Assembly: GCA_016550405.1 (NCBI GenBank)
Contig: JABXGX010000230.1
Location: 1 to 13,593 of the forward strand
Length of the DNA: 13,593 nucleotides
Source: an archaeon
GTDB taxonomy: Archaea; Asgardarchaeota; Hermodarchaeia; Hermodarchaeales; Hermodarchaeaceae
Direction of reading: 5' to 3'
The position numbers and the translations under genes are program-made. Below, in pieces: positions 7,256-13,592 of this stretch; the first letter of the stretch is position 1; each line of letters opens with the position of its first letter. A model generated the notes under the pieces. It did no database searches. It was given only the letters and a program-made list of their open reading frames with translations, and had not been told where the DNA came from.

Positions 7256-7891
7256 ATGTCCACACGACTGCCCCGAAAACAAATAGAGATTTTGCTTAGT
7301 CAGCTCAAAGGGTTTCCATCGCCCAGTCCTGGGACGGAACAGTATGAAGTAACCGATACCATCGCAGCGACCATGGTGTTCACTGCAGCTACGCATGGGG
7401 ATATTGAAGATCGATGCGTTTACGATTTGGGATGTGGTCCTGGACGCTTGGCAATTGGCGCGGCATTGCTCGGTGCACGCGAAGTTGTGGGTGTCGACAT
7501 TGATTCGAAAGTATTAAATGTAGCAGAACAAAACGCAGTTCAAGTTGGCGTGCAAGAGCGAATAAAATTCGTCGCACAAGACATTGAGACAATCACCGCT
7601 CAAGCTGATACAGTAATAATGAACGCACCATTTGGAGTTCAACGGGTTCACGCTGATCAACCCTTTCTCCAAAAAGCCTTAGAAATTGGGAAGGTGATTT
7701 ATTCCTTACATAAAGCGTCGGCAGGCGGTCGGAAATTCATCACAGGATTTGTCTCAGATCGTGGGGGACGAATTTCGTTTGTTCAGGAAATGTCCATGAC
7801 GCTTCCTCGAACAATGCACTTCCATGCAAAAAAGCGACATACAATTCAGGTTGATTTTTACCGTATAGAACAAGTGGAGGAAAAAAGATGA
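7256..7891 (+). CDS. METTL5-like RNA methyltransferase (COG2263)
   Basis: A 211-residue class I SAM methyltransferase. It has EQYEVTD near the start (28-34), motif I DLGCGPG (57-63), VDID (80-83) and a catalytic tetrapeptide NAPF (123-126, followed by GVQ). The family is archaeo-eukaryotic; human METTL5 with TRMT112 makes m6A in 18S rRNA, so an rRNA adenine N6-methyltransferase role is inferred. The usual tetrapeptide is NPPF; Ala for the first Pro is a departure, though the Asn, second Pro and Phe are kept, so activity is likely. It has no typical RNA-binding add-on. Its TGA overlaps the csl4 ATG (ATGA, 7888-7891), pointing to coupled translation of an rRNA-modification enzyme and an RNA-decay subunit. 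Confidence 0.87.
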   Translation: MSTRLPRKQIEILLSQLKGFPSPSPGTEQYEVTDTIAATMVFTAATHGDIEDRCVYDLGCGPGRLAIGAALLGAREVVGVDIDSKVLNVAEQNAVQVGVQERIKFVAQDIETITAQADTVIMNAPFGVQRVHADQPFLQKALEIGKVIYSLHKASAGGRKFITGFVSDRGGRISFVQEMSMTLPRTMHFHAKKRHTIQVDFYRIEQVEEKR

Positions 7892-8502
7892 CCGGTCAAC
7901 GAATCAAAGAGGGAGATTCAGTTCTTCCAGGAGAAAGATTAGGTGTAATTGAGGAGTTCCTCCCAGGCGAGGGAACCTTTCAGGATGAAGATGATGTCAT
8001 CTATTCAAGCTTAACAGGCAGAGTTCACATCGATATGAAGGAACGGAAAATTAGTGTTGAAGCAACCACTCGTCAACCCGTATATCCTACACGGAATGAC
8101 GTGGTCTTGGGTGTCATTCAAAATGTTACAAAGAAATCCGCGATTGTAAGCATTTTCCAAATCGAAGATACAGAGTGCCCAATTACGTTTTCTGGATATA
8201 TCTTCATCAAAAACGCCGCGGGAGGGTATATTGACCAAATGCGTGATTTATTCGCTCCGGGTGACGTTATTATTGCTAGAGTTCAACAGCAAGCAGATGG
8301 TCTTGCACGGCTTTCTACAGTGGGTTCGAGATATGGTGTGATTCAGGCATACTGCAGCCGGTGTGGTGAACCTCTTCATTTACAAGGGCGACAGCTGGAA
8401 TGTATCGAGTGCGGAAACTACGAAAAACGAAAGCTTTCGCAAGACTATGGTAAGGTCCCGGGTGTGGAACTGAATGAAGAAAAGCCAGTTCCAGAGGAGT
8501 AG
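7888..8502 (+). CDS. csl4: Exosome RNA-binding subunit Csl4
   Basis: Cap subunit of the archaeal RNA exosome, the 3'-5' degradation/tailing complex with Rrp41 and Rrp42, where Csl4 also links to DnaG. The 204-residue product has the three expected parts: the N-terminal domain with VLPGERLGVIEEFLPGEGTF (12-31), an S1 RNA-binding domain (about 68-145) and a C-terminal zinc ribbon with Cys156, Cys159, Cys171 and Cys174. The acidic tail (VELNEEKPVPEE) is low complexity. The start overlaps the METTL5-like gene by four bases. The following 73-residue gene begins 15 bases after the TAG stop and lies in the same reading frame. Confidence 0.95.
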   Translation: MTGQRIKEGDSVLPGERLGVIEEFLPGEGTFQDEDDVIYSSLTGRVHIDMKERKISVEATTRQPVYPTRNDVVLGVIQNVTKKSAIVSIFQIEDTECPITFSGYIFIKNAAGGYIDQMRDLFAPGDVIIARVQQQADGLARLSTVGSRYGVIQAYCSRCGEPLHLQGRQLECIECGNYEKRKLSQDYGKVPGVELNEEKPVPEE

Positions 8503-8517
8503 GAGAGTCGAAATAGA

Positions 8518-8739
8518 GTGGCTCGGTGGACGAAAAAGAGCCTCAGCTTCTCGGTCACTGGTGCCTCAGCTCAAGTGGAGTTTATTGATCAATTGAAACG
8601 AAAGTTAAAAATTAATTTCCATATCAAAGCTAGCCCAAGCGGTGTAACCGTGACGTTGCGTGGGGATCCTGAGCAGATTCGTAAAGCCGTTAATCAGGCC
8701 CAGGCAATATATCGGGATTCCAAGGAGTTTCACAGTTAA
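8518..8739 (+). CDS. Unrecognised 73-residue protein, possible KH-like or Pcc1-like fold
   Basis: I do not recognise this family. The GTG start at 8518 follows GGAG (8502-8505) at 12 bases. The sequence suggests strand-helix-strand-strand-helix order: SLSFSVTG (8-15), helix VEFIDQLKRKLKI (20-32), NFHIKAS (33-39), VTVTLRGD (43-50), helix PEQIRKAVNQAQAIYRD (51-67). This order occurs in Pcc1 (KEOPS subunit) and in KH-like RNA-binding folds, and the ending VTLRGDPEQIRKAV resembles the last strand and helix of KH domains. No GxxG loop is present. The position between csl4 and rpoL in a co-directional run suggests an RNA-related role. Coding is supported by the fit between neighbours, the ribosome binding site and a well-formed amphipathic composition. 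Identity as Pcc1 would be a guess. Confidence 0.68.
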   Translation: MARWTKKSLSFSVTGASAQVEFIDQLKRKLKINFHIKASPSGVTVTLRGDPEQIRKAVNQAQAIYRDSKEFHS

Positions 8740-8743
8740 GCAA

Positions 8744-8753
8744 CACTTTAAAA
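8744..8753 (+). promoter_or_regulatory. Possible TATA box for the rpoL operon
   Basis: CTTTAAAA lies about 60 bases before the rpoL ATG at 8811. With a start site about 25 bases downstream it would give a leader of roughly 35 bases that includes the GGAG at 8798. This suggests an internal promoter after the 73-residue gene; there is no further support. Confidence 0.33.
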
Positions 8754-8797
8754 GCAAAGTTGTGTACGGTCTGCCTGCTCCATAAAAATCTGAATGC

Positions 8798-8801
8798 GGA
8801 G
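8798..8801 (+). promoter_or_regulatory. Ribosome binding site of rpoL
   Basis: GGAG lies 9 bases before the ATG at 8811 but only 3 before the in-frame ATG at 8805, so it favours 8811. Confidence 0.5.
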
Positions 8802-8810
8802 ACGATGGCT

Positions 8811-9095
8811 ATGAATATCAACATCATCAAAAATACGCAAAAAGAACTAGAGATTGACATTGAAGGAGAAGGACATACCCTTTGTAATCCGTTACGTGAA
8901 ATTCTCTTCGAAGATAAACACCTTACTTTTGCAGGATATTCAGTGCCACACCCCCTTGAGCGAAGTGCCAAATTCATTGTTCGAACGGATGGAAAAGTCA
9001 AGGCCATCAACGTTTTCAAACAGGCAGCCCAAAAGCTCATCGAACGAACCGAGGAACTCCGATCAGAATTTCAAAAAGCCTTGAAAGCCGTGTGA
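8811..9095 (+). CDS. rpoL: DNA-directed RNA polymerase subunit Rpo11 (RpoL)
   Basis: Small assembly subunit of archaeal RNA polymerase, homologous to Rpb11 and to the dimerisation part of bacterial alpha; it pairs with Rpo3. The 94-residue product has the signature EGEGHTLCNPLREILFEDKHL followed by FAGYSVPHPL and an IVRTDGK-type strand, then a long C-terminal helix. The usual motif reads HTL-x-N-L-L; this protein has Pro for the first Leu (HTLCNPLRE), a small oddity. An open frame reaches upstream to a TTG at 8760, but those residues are unlike the family, and the ribosome binding site favours the ATG at 8811. The stop overlaps the next gene as GTGA (9092-9095). Confidence 0.92.
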   Translation: MNINIIKNTQKELEIDIEGEGHTLCNPLREILFEDKHLTFAGYSVPHPLERSAKFIVRTDGKVKAINVFKQAAQKLIERTEELRSEFQKALKAV

Positions 9096-9559
9096 CCCGC
9101 GTGTCAACCTTCGAGGAATTACAAGCACTTCTCGAAACTGAAAACATTCTTTCAATTGAGACTGCTATGCGACATAAAGAGCTAGCAAAATTGGGTGATC
9201 CACTTTCAAACTTGCTTTTTTCACTCGCTCTCTCTAGCCTAGTAAAACGCTTCGAGGGCGAAAAGGTCTCGGGAAAAATCCTTGCAGCAGCACTTCGACT
9301 GGCTGAGCTTCGCCACCTTGCTCCAGCTCGCCTCGATGCCCATGGGTTAGGAGATTGTGTGGAGGCAATGATTGCGTATGGATGGCTTCGAGAGTTTTTT
9401 ACCATCCAACAAGCAGCCACAATTCTTCAAGAGCAGTTTCTCAAATCGGGAGTGGGTACCAAACAATCGAAGACCGAGCGTCGCGAATCAATAGCTATGG
9501 GATTTGCTGTGTTTTTACAATACATTTGGGAACAAAATCAGACTCTGAATTTAGTGTAA
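9092..9559 (+). CDS. Archaeal RNase III-like protein, single catalytic-type domain
   Basis: A 155-residue helical protein that resembles archaeal proteins described as ribonuclease III family. KELAKLGDPLSNLLFSLAL (29-47) corresponds to the RNase III signature (LGD with a following helix), and LGDCVEAMIAYGWL (86-99) to the second acidic site, keeping Asp88 and Glu91 in the D-x-x-E spacing. Asp36 is present. The position equivalent to the first catalytic Glu is Lys29, with Glu30 beside it. There is no double-stranded RNA-binding domain. It may be a mini-RNase III for rRNA or tRNA processing or an inactive relative. Start: GTG at 9092 overlapping the rpoL stop; another in-frame GTG at 9101 is possible. 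Co-translation with an RNA polymerase subunit is notable. Confidence 0.72.
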   Translation: MTRVSTFEELQALLETENILSIETAMRHKELAKLGDPLSNLLFSLALSSLVKRFEGEKVSGKILAAALRLAELRHLAPARLDAHGLGDCVEAMIAYGWLREFFTIQQAATILQEQFLKSGVGTKQSKTERRESIAMGFAVFLQYIWEQNQTLNLV

Positions 9560-9625
9560 AGCCAATACATTCTTATGCATTTTCTTGTATGCTTTTAGAC
9601 TCTGAAGCGCCGGAGATTTGGCTAA

Positions 9626-9970
9626 ATGGAATTCTGCCCCGAATGTTCAAGCATACTCACCCCCCAAAAAGATGGGAACAAGAAGGTCCTCGTCTGTCAG
9701 AGTTGTGGTTATTCAAAACAACTTACATCAAAAACCGAAGAAAATTACCGATATGGTGACAAAATCGAGCACATTCCAGAAAAAGAAGAAATCGTCGTTA
9801 TTGACGAGGAATTACAAGAACAGCGAACCATGCCTACTGTCCGTGCTATTTGCCCAAAATGTGGCCATAAAGAAGCCTATTATTGGCAGGTGCAAACCCG
9901 CTCGGGGGACGAGGCCATGACAACATTTTATCGATGCACCAAATGCAATCAAACTTGGCGCGAATACTAA
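9626..9970 (+). CDS. tfs: Transcription factor S (TFS, TFIIS-like cleavage factor)
   Basis: Stimulates RNA polymerase to cut backtracked RNA, rescuing stalled complexes. The 114-residue product has an N-terminal zinc ribbon (Cys4, Cys7, Cys24, Cys27), a linker, and a C-terminal zinc ribbon (Cys76, Cys79, Cys104, Cys107) with the loop QTRSGDEAMTTFYRC. The acidic pair Asp95-Glu96 that reaches into the polymerase active site is intact, so it should be cleavage-active and not an Rpb9-type structural subunit or an inhibitory paralogue. GGAG (9612-9615) lies 10 bases before the ATG. The gap to the RNase III-like gene is 66 bases and may contain a promoter (an A/T-rich stretch around 9568-9600). It converges with the reductase gene over 8 bases. 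Confidence 0.95.
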   Translation: MEFCPECSSILTPQKDGNKKVLVCQSCGYSKQLTSKTEENYRYGDKIEHIPEKEEIVVIDEELQEQRTMPTVRAICPKCGHKEAYYWQVQTRSGDEAMTTFYRCTKCNQTWREY

Positions 9971-9978
9971 ATTAATTT
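9969..9978. terminator. A/T palindrome between the convergent tfs and reductase genes
   Basis: AAATTAATTT is a perfect 10-base palindrome lying across the 8-base gap between two convergent stop codons. It gives a short T-run on both strands, which could help termination in both directions. The runs are only three T's long, so this is weak. Confidence 0.2.
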
Positions 9979-11190
9979 CTAGCCCCTGAGCAGTTGGGGC
10001 AGGAACCGAATTTTTCCGCATAAGAGCCGAAGGACACTTCGGAGAAGTACAGGAGATGTGATTGCCGCTCTAATGACACGACCTTGACGATCAATATCCC
10101 CCTCACTTTCGATGAGCTGACGAGCTTTACTAGTATGAAGATTCGAAAAGAGTCGATCTAGTTCTTGATTGCTTAGGGTATTAACTAGTCGGCGTAGAAG
10201 TGCCATTAGATAGAGTTGTCGACCCCAACTACGTTTCCATGTGCGTTCATACCTGCAGAGTTCACCATGATTATAGGTTTTATTTTTTAACGCTCTATCA
10301 ATGCTGGTTGCAGCCATGATTGCACAAGCCCCTCCAGCAACGACACCTCCACCGGTCGTAGCTTTAGTTTGACCCGCAGCATCTCCGATATTGACAAACC
10401 GGTGAGCTATGGTTTTGGACGAGGGACCTCCCGCGTAGACGATTCCGCCATAGCGTTTCATAATTTTCGCGTTAACCGTCAAGTAGCAGTAGTTTAGGAA
10501 TTTATCGAGTGCACGACGTGTCTGTTTATGGGCTGCTGCCAGTCCAACACGGGCGTGATGTTCATCTAATGGGATTACCCAAGCAAAGAAATTCTTGGCA
10601 AGTTGATTGTCGAAAAAGAGATGAACGGTATCCGTTGGGAGTGAGACATTCGTCACTTCATATTGCAGTGCGGGGAGCATATAATCTGGTTTAGGTCGCG
10701 GAAGATTCAAAGGCTTCATCAATTGTGCATTAATTCCCTCAGCATTTACCACAAACCGCGTCCGCAATTCCTTCTTTTGTCCGTTTTGAGTCACTCGAAG
10801 TCGCATTTCACCCTGTTCCTGAAAAATGCGAGTAACACGAGTTCCTAGCTGGATTGTTGCACCAGCAATCTCAGCTTCGTGGGCTATTTGCTGATCTAAT
10901 CGGTCCCGATGAAGCACAAAGGCGTGAGGTTCTTTTTTCGCCAGAGCTAGGTAGGTTCCTGAAGGTGCATGAAAAATAGATTGATGAACCCGCTGGATTA
11001 TCACATCAGATCGAGGAATTATTCCATTATTTCTTAATCCCTCAATACCAATGAGTCCTGCACAGTGTACTGGCTTACCTATTTGGTCATGTTCTTCGAG
11101 GAGCATCACAGAGCGGCCTTTTCGGGCAAGTTGTCGCGCGGCAAGACTCCCTGCTGGACCAGCACCAATTACGACAATCTCAGCATCCAT
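9979..11190 (-). CDS. Geranylgeranyl reductase family FAD protein (probable digeranylgeranylglycerophospholipid reductase)
   Basis: A 403-residue flavoprotein. GAGPAGS (9-15) is the FAD-binding Rossmann motif, with an acidic strand end at LLEEHD (30-35). KPVHCAGLIG (39-48) is the family's substrate-site motif with its conserved Cys, and the second FAD motif reads NIGDAAGQTKATTGGGVVAGG. These proteins hydrogenate the isoprenoid chains of archaeal membrane lipids, or of quinones and chlorophyll elsewhere; lipid saturation at the membrane is the likely role here. The C-terminal helical part is rich in Arg and Leu. A GTG at 11199 lies three codons upstream; the ATG at 11190 was chosen because it starts directly before the Rossmann strand. 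I see no ribosome binding site for either, so the mRNA may be leaderless. Confidence 0.88.
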   Translation of the reverse strand: MDAEIVVIGAGPAGSLAARQLARKGRSVMLLEEHDQIGKPVHCAGLIGIEGLRNNGIIPRSDVIIQRVHQSIFHAPSGTYLALAKKEPHAFVLHRDRLDQQIAHEAEIAGATIQLGTRVTRIFQEQGEMRLRVTQNGQKKELRTRFVVNAEGINAQLMKPLNLPRPKPDYMLPALQYEVTNVSLPTDTVHLFFDNQLAKNFFAWVIPLDEHHARVGLAAAHKQTRRALDKFLNYCYLTVNAKIMKRYGGIVYAGGPSSKTIAHRFVNIGDAAGQTKATTGGGVVAGGACAIMAATSIDRALKNKTYNHGELCRYERTWKRSWGRQLYLMALLRRLVNTLSNQELDRLFSNLHTSKARQLIESEGDIDRQGRVIRAAITSPVLLRSVLRLLCGKIRFLPQLLRG

Positions 11191-11327
11191 CGCGCTCACG
11201 GGCTCATTTCAGATATTGAAGAATATCAGACAACACCTTGATTTTAAGACTAGGGCAAATGAAAACGCAGATATGCCATGACATGATGACTAAGTACTTA
11301 AGGGATTTTACGGTGGGATGCGCTGAG
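11191..11327. promoter_or_regulatory. Divergent intergenic region between the lipid reductase and pth2
   Basis: The longest noncoding gap in the window, 137 bases. It holds a 6-base inverted repeat GATATT-GAAG-AATATC (11212-11227), about 22-37 bases upstream of the reductase ATG. This is also where a TATA element for a leaderless minus-strand transcript would lie. On the plus side, TTTTAAGA (11242-11249) and TACTTAA (about 11294-11301) are A/T-rich candidates for a pth2 promoter. No RNA gene is seen. Confidence 0.4.
11312..11317 (+). promoter_or_regulatory. Probable ribosome binding site of pth2
   Basis: GGTGGG lies 10 bases before the ATG at 11328. It favours that start over an ATG at 11337, which has no good site, and over the longer in-frame extension to a TTG at 11238. 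Confidence 0.4.
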
Positions 11328-11720
11328 ATGGAAGATATGAATCCAGTGAAAAAAGCCGCCGATGATTTCGAGTACAAACAGGTCTTGGTCATTCGAACAG
11401 ATTTGAAAATGAGTCGGGGAAAGATGGCTGTCCAAACGGCTCATGCAGCGGTATCTTCAGCCGAGGAAGCTCGAAAACATGCCCCCACTTCTTGGCGGAA
11501 ATGGTTATGGGAGGGGCAGAAAAAGGTCGCAGTGAAGGTAACAAACGAAGCTGACATCCTTGCCCTCCAGGAAAAGGCCCAACGGGCAGGGCTCCCTGTA
11601 TATTTAGTGCGCGACCGGGGGCTAACGGAGTTACCACCAGGAACCATTACTGCGCTGGGGATTGGTCCAGCTGCAACAAAATCCGTCGATACTATTACGG
11701 GCGATTTGCAATTATTATGA
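11328..11720 (+). CDS. pth2: Peptidyl-tRNA hydrolase, Pth2 type
   Basis: Releases peptides from prematurely dissociated peptidyl-tRNA so that the tRNA can be recycled. The archaeo-eukaryotic Pth2 fold is unrelated to bacterial Pth. The product, 130 residues from the chosen ATG, has the conserved N-terminal block KQVLVIRTDLKMSRGKMAVQ (17-36) followed by TAHAAVSSAE, then VYLVRDRGLTELPPGTITALGIGP and the usual C-terminal IGP-x-x-x-x-x-VDxITGDLxLL. It carries an extra N-terminal stretch of about 14 residues (MEDMNPVKKAADDF) before the core. The TruD gene follows after 17 bases; this pairing is common in archaea and suggests one operon for tRNA maintenance. Confidence 0.95.
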   Translation: MEDMNPVKKAADDFEYKQVLVIRTDLKMSRGKMAVQTAHAAVSSAEEARKHAPTSWRKWLWEGQKKVAVKVTNEADILALQEKAQRAGLPVYLVRDRGLTELPPGTITALGIGPAATKSVDTITGDLQLL

Positions 11721-11726
11721 TATGAT

Positions 11727-11731
11727 GGAGG
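11727..11731 (+). promoter_or_regulatory. Shine-Dalgarno site of truD
   Basis: GGAGG (within GGAGGGAG) lies 6 bases before the GTG at 11738 and supports that non-ATG start. Confidence 0.65.
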
Positions 11732-11737
11732 GAGTGC

Positions 11738-13036
11738 GTGCAAGCCCGAGAATACGATAACCTGATTGGAATGAAGGTGTTCACCACACAGGCACCAGGT
11801 ACTGGAGGTCGCTTGAGAAAAACGCCTGAGGATTTTATTGTTCAAGAAATAGGACCCGATGGCTCAATTGCACCATTAGAAGTCTCAGATAAAGTCTATC
11901 CGGATCAATCTGGAAAACTGACGGCATTCTTTCTGGTTAAAAGAAATATTGATTCAATTCAGGCCATCCGCCTACTTAGTAAAGCGGTTGGGACCAGTTA
12001 CAAGCGCTTTTCGTATGCGGGGATTAAAGACCGACGTGCAGTGACATCTCAGCGAGTTTCTTATCGGGGACCACCCCAGGATTTGGTTGGTCGAGATAAC
12101 CCACAGTATATGATTTTACATCCTCATCGTGTGGCCAAACCTATTGTGCCAGGTGCATTGAAGGGTAACCGGTTTACCATTCTTGTTCGAGATATTGCTC
12201 TGCCAGCTGAAGAGACAAGGCTGCGTGTGAGTCAAATTCAGCAGGAGATTGCTCAAATCGGTGGAACGCTCAACTTCTTTGGTCCCCAACGCTTTGGCAT
12301 CGTGCAACCTAATACCCATCTTGTCGGAAAGGAACTAGTTTTAGGGCACTTCGAGCAGGCGATTCGTATTCTCCTAGATGCGACTGATGATTCAGACAAT
12401 GAGGCTGAAGAAGGGTTCGTCAAAGAATATACACCTCAAGGAACCTATGAGAGAGCCATCACTCATTACTTGAATAAACATCCAGGTAAATTCAAGGAAA
12501 GTTTGCGAGTATTACCGAAAGATCTAGTTCGACTCTATATCCATGCCTACCAATCCTATCTCTTCAATCTAGCCATAAGTGAACGGGCGCGCAAAAATAT
12601 CTCTTTACGAGATCCAGTCTTCGGAGATTACACTATGCCCCGTTCAGGCGAAATTCATACCGTACGGCCAGTGACCAAAGAGAATTTGGCTAGAATACGA
12701 CGAGAAGTCAAGAATGGAACTAGACAACTGGTTGTTCCCATTATTGGCTCAGATTTCGAACATGTCCCATTAGAAGGTGAGATGGGTACAATATATCACT
12801 CCGTTCTGGAATCGGAGCAGATTACCGCGAGTCAGTTTCGGCTCAAAGAGTTGCCTACCTTCAGCTCTCGAGGCACATTCCGTCCACTCCTAGTTACTCC
12901 GGAAAAGCTGCATATCACTGTTCTCGAGGAAAAGACTGACACGCCTATTCGTGTTCAGTTTGATCTATCTAAGGGAAGTTATGCATCTGTATTTTTACGA
13001 GAAATCATCAAACCTGAATCCCCAACCCAGCTCTGA
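11738..13036 (+). CDS. truD: tRNA pseudouridine synthase TruD (Pus7 family)
   Basis: Makes pseudouridine in tRNA: position 13 in the bacterial enzyme, and position 35 of tRNA-Tyr in some archaea and yeast Pus7; the exact site here is unknown. The 432-residue product starts at a GTG with a strong ribosome binding site. Near the N-terminus are RLRKTPEDFIVQEI (25-38) and the catalytic block YAGIKDRRAVTSQRVS (93-108), where Asp98 is the expected nucleophile. NFFGPQRFG (179-187) is the second signature. The TRUD insertion domain follows, with YIHAYQSYLFN (267-277) from the catalytic domain. Length is normal for the archaeal branch. It ends 13 bases from the convergent KH-protein gene. Confidence 0.95.
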   Translation: MQAREYDNLIGMKVFTTQAPGTGGRLRKTPEDFIVQEIGPDGSIAPLEVSDKVYPDQSGKLTAFFLVKRNIDSIQAIRLLSKAVGTSYKRFSYAGIKDRRAVTSQRVSYRGPPQDLVGRDNPQYMILHPHRVAKPIVPGALKGNRFTILVRDIALPAEETRLRVSQIQQEIAQIGGTLNFFGPQRFGIVQPNTHLVGKELVLGHFEQAIRILLDATDDSDNEAEEGFVKEYTPQGTYERAITHYLNKHPGKFKESLRVLPKDLVRLYIHAYQSYLFNLAISERARKNISLRDPVFGDYTMPRSGEIHTVRPVTKENLARIRREVKNGTRQLVVPIIGSDFEHVPLEGEMGTIYHSVLESEQITASQFRLKELPTFSSRGTFRPLLVTPEKLHITVLEEKTDTPIRVQFDLSKGSYASVFLREIIKPESPTQL

Positions 13037-13049
13037 GACATGGTGCGTT

Positions 13050-13592
13050 CTAATCAAACACGATTCGAATGCGTTCATTTGTCATCTCATAAATTGCATT
13101 TTCGAGCTGTTTGAGTGTGAGAGGAATATTCTCTCGTTCCCGTTCGCTAATCCGAACGATCCGTTCGAAACTATTATCCGGTAACCAGATAGTGTTAACT
13201 CCCAGAATTTTTACTGGGCGAATGAGATCCCGTAAAATATCTTGAGGATTCCGGCTTTCCTCGACAATTCGTACCTGAGTCTTTAGTTCGTTTTCCAACT
13301 GACGGAGGACTCGACGACTTGACCCGATTATTCGGCGCACATCTCCTTTCCCAACTAATACGATAAGGACGCCATCGATTTGAAATACCCGCTTGAAAGT
13401 GACGTTTTTGATTGAGGGGAAGAGATCCTCTAAATTGACGAGGGCACGAGCGACCTTTACATCAAATTCAGTAATTTCGCCTTCATCAATCTTGGATTGG
13501 CAGTTCCCACAAATGAGTGGGTAGTTTTTCAGACAAATTTCACAAAGCGGAGATTTCACAGTTAAGCCTTCTACATCAAACCTTTGAAACAT
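13050..13592 (-). CDS. Archaeal zinc-finger and KH-domain RNA-binding protein (NusA-like)
   Basis: A 180-residue protein with an N-terminal zinc-binding motif (Cys17, Cys20, Cys28, Cys31 in SPLCEICLKNYPLICGNC), a conserved KIDEGEITEFDVKVAR segment (34-49), a KH domain (about 63-111, ending TQVRIVEES) and a C-terminal domain (GVNTIWLPD, ending RIRIVFD). It matches an archaeal family annotated as a KH-domain or NusA-like transcription factor; its real function is not well known. The KH signature loop reads IIGSSRRV instead of a GxxG such as GKGG. The ATG is one base from the window edge, so the start cannot be confirmed and the real one may lie outside. TAG stop. Confidence 0.82.
   Translation of the reverse strand: MFQRFDVEGLTVKSPLCEICLKNYPLICGNCQSKIDEGEITEFDVKVARALVNLEDLFPSIKNVTFKRVFQIDGVLIVLVGKGDVRRIIGSSRRVLRQLENELKTQVRIVEESRNPQDILRDLIRPVKILGVNTIWLPDNSFERIVRISERERENIPLTLKQLENAIYEMTNERIRIVFD

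Noticed and set aside
1843..8502. TAG decoded as pyrrolysine across the window
   Set aside because: Nine of 19 genes end in TAG at normal family lengths, so reassignment would add unrelated tails to ribosomal proteins and enolase. Only the rpo4 case looks suggestive.
8690..9040. Minus-strand 116-aa open frame opposite rpoL
   Set aside because: It is antisense to a confidently identified gene and has no family features or start signal.
9355..9759. Open frames of 134 aa (9355-9759) and 100 aa (9618-9920) overlapping the RNase III-like and tfs genes
   Set aside because: They lie out of frame across two recognisable genes, have no ribosome binding site and read like frame-shifted protein.
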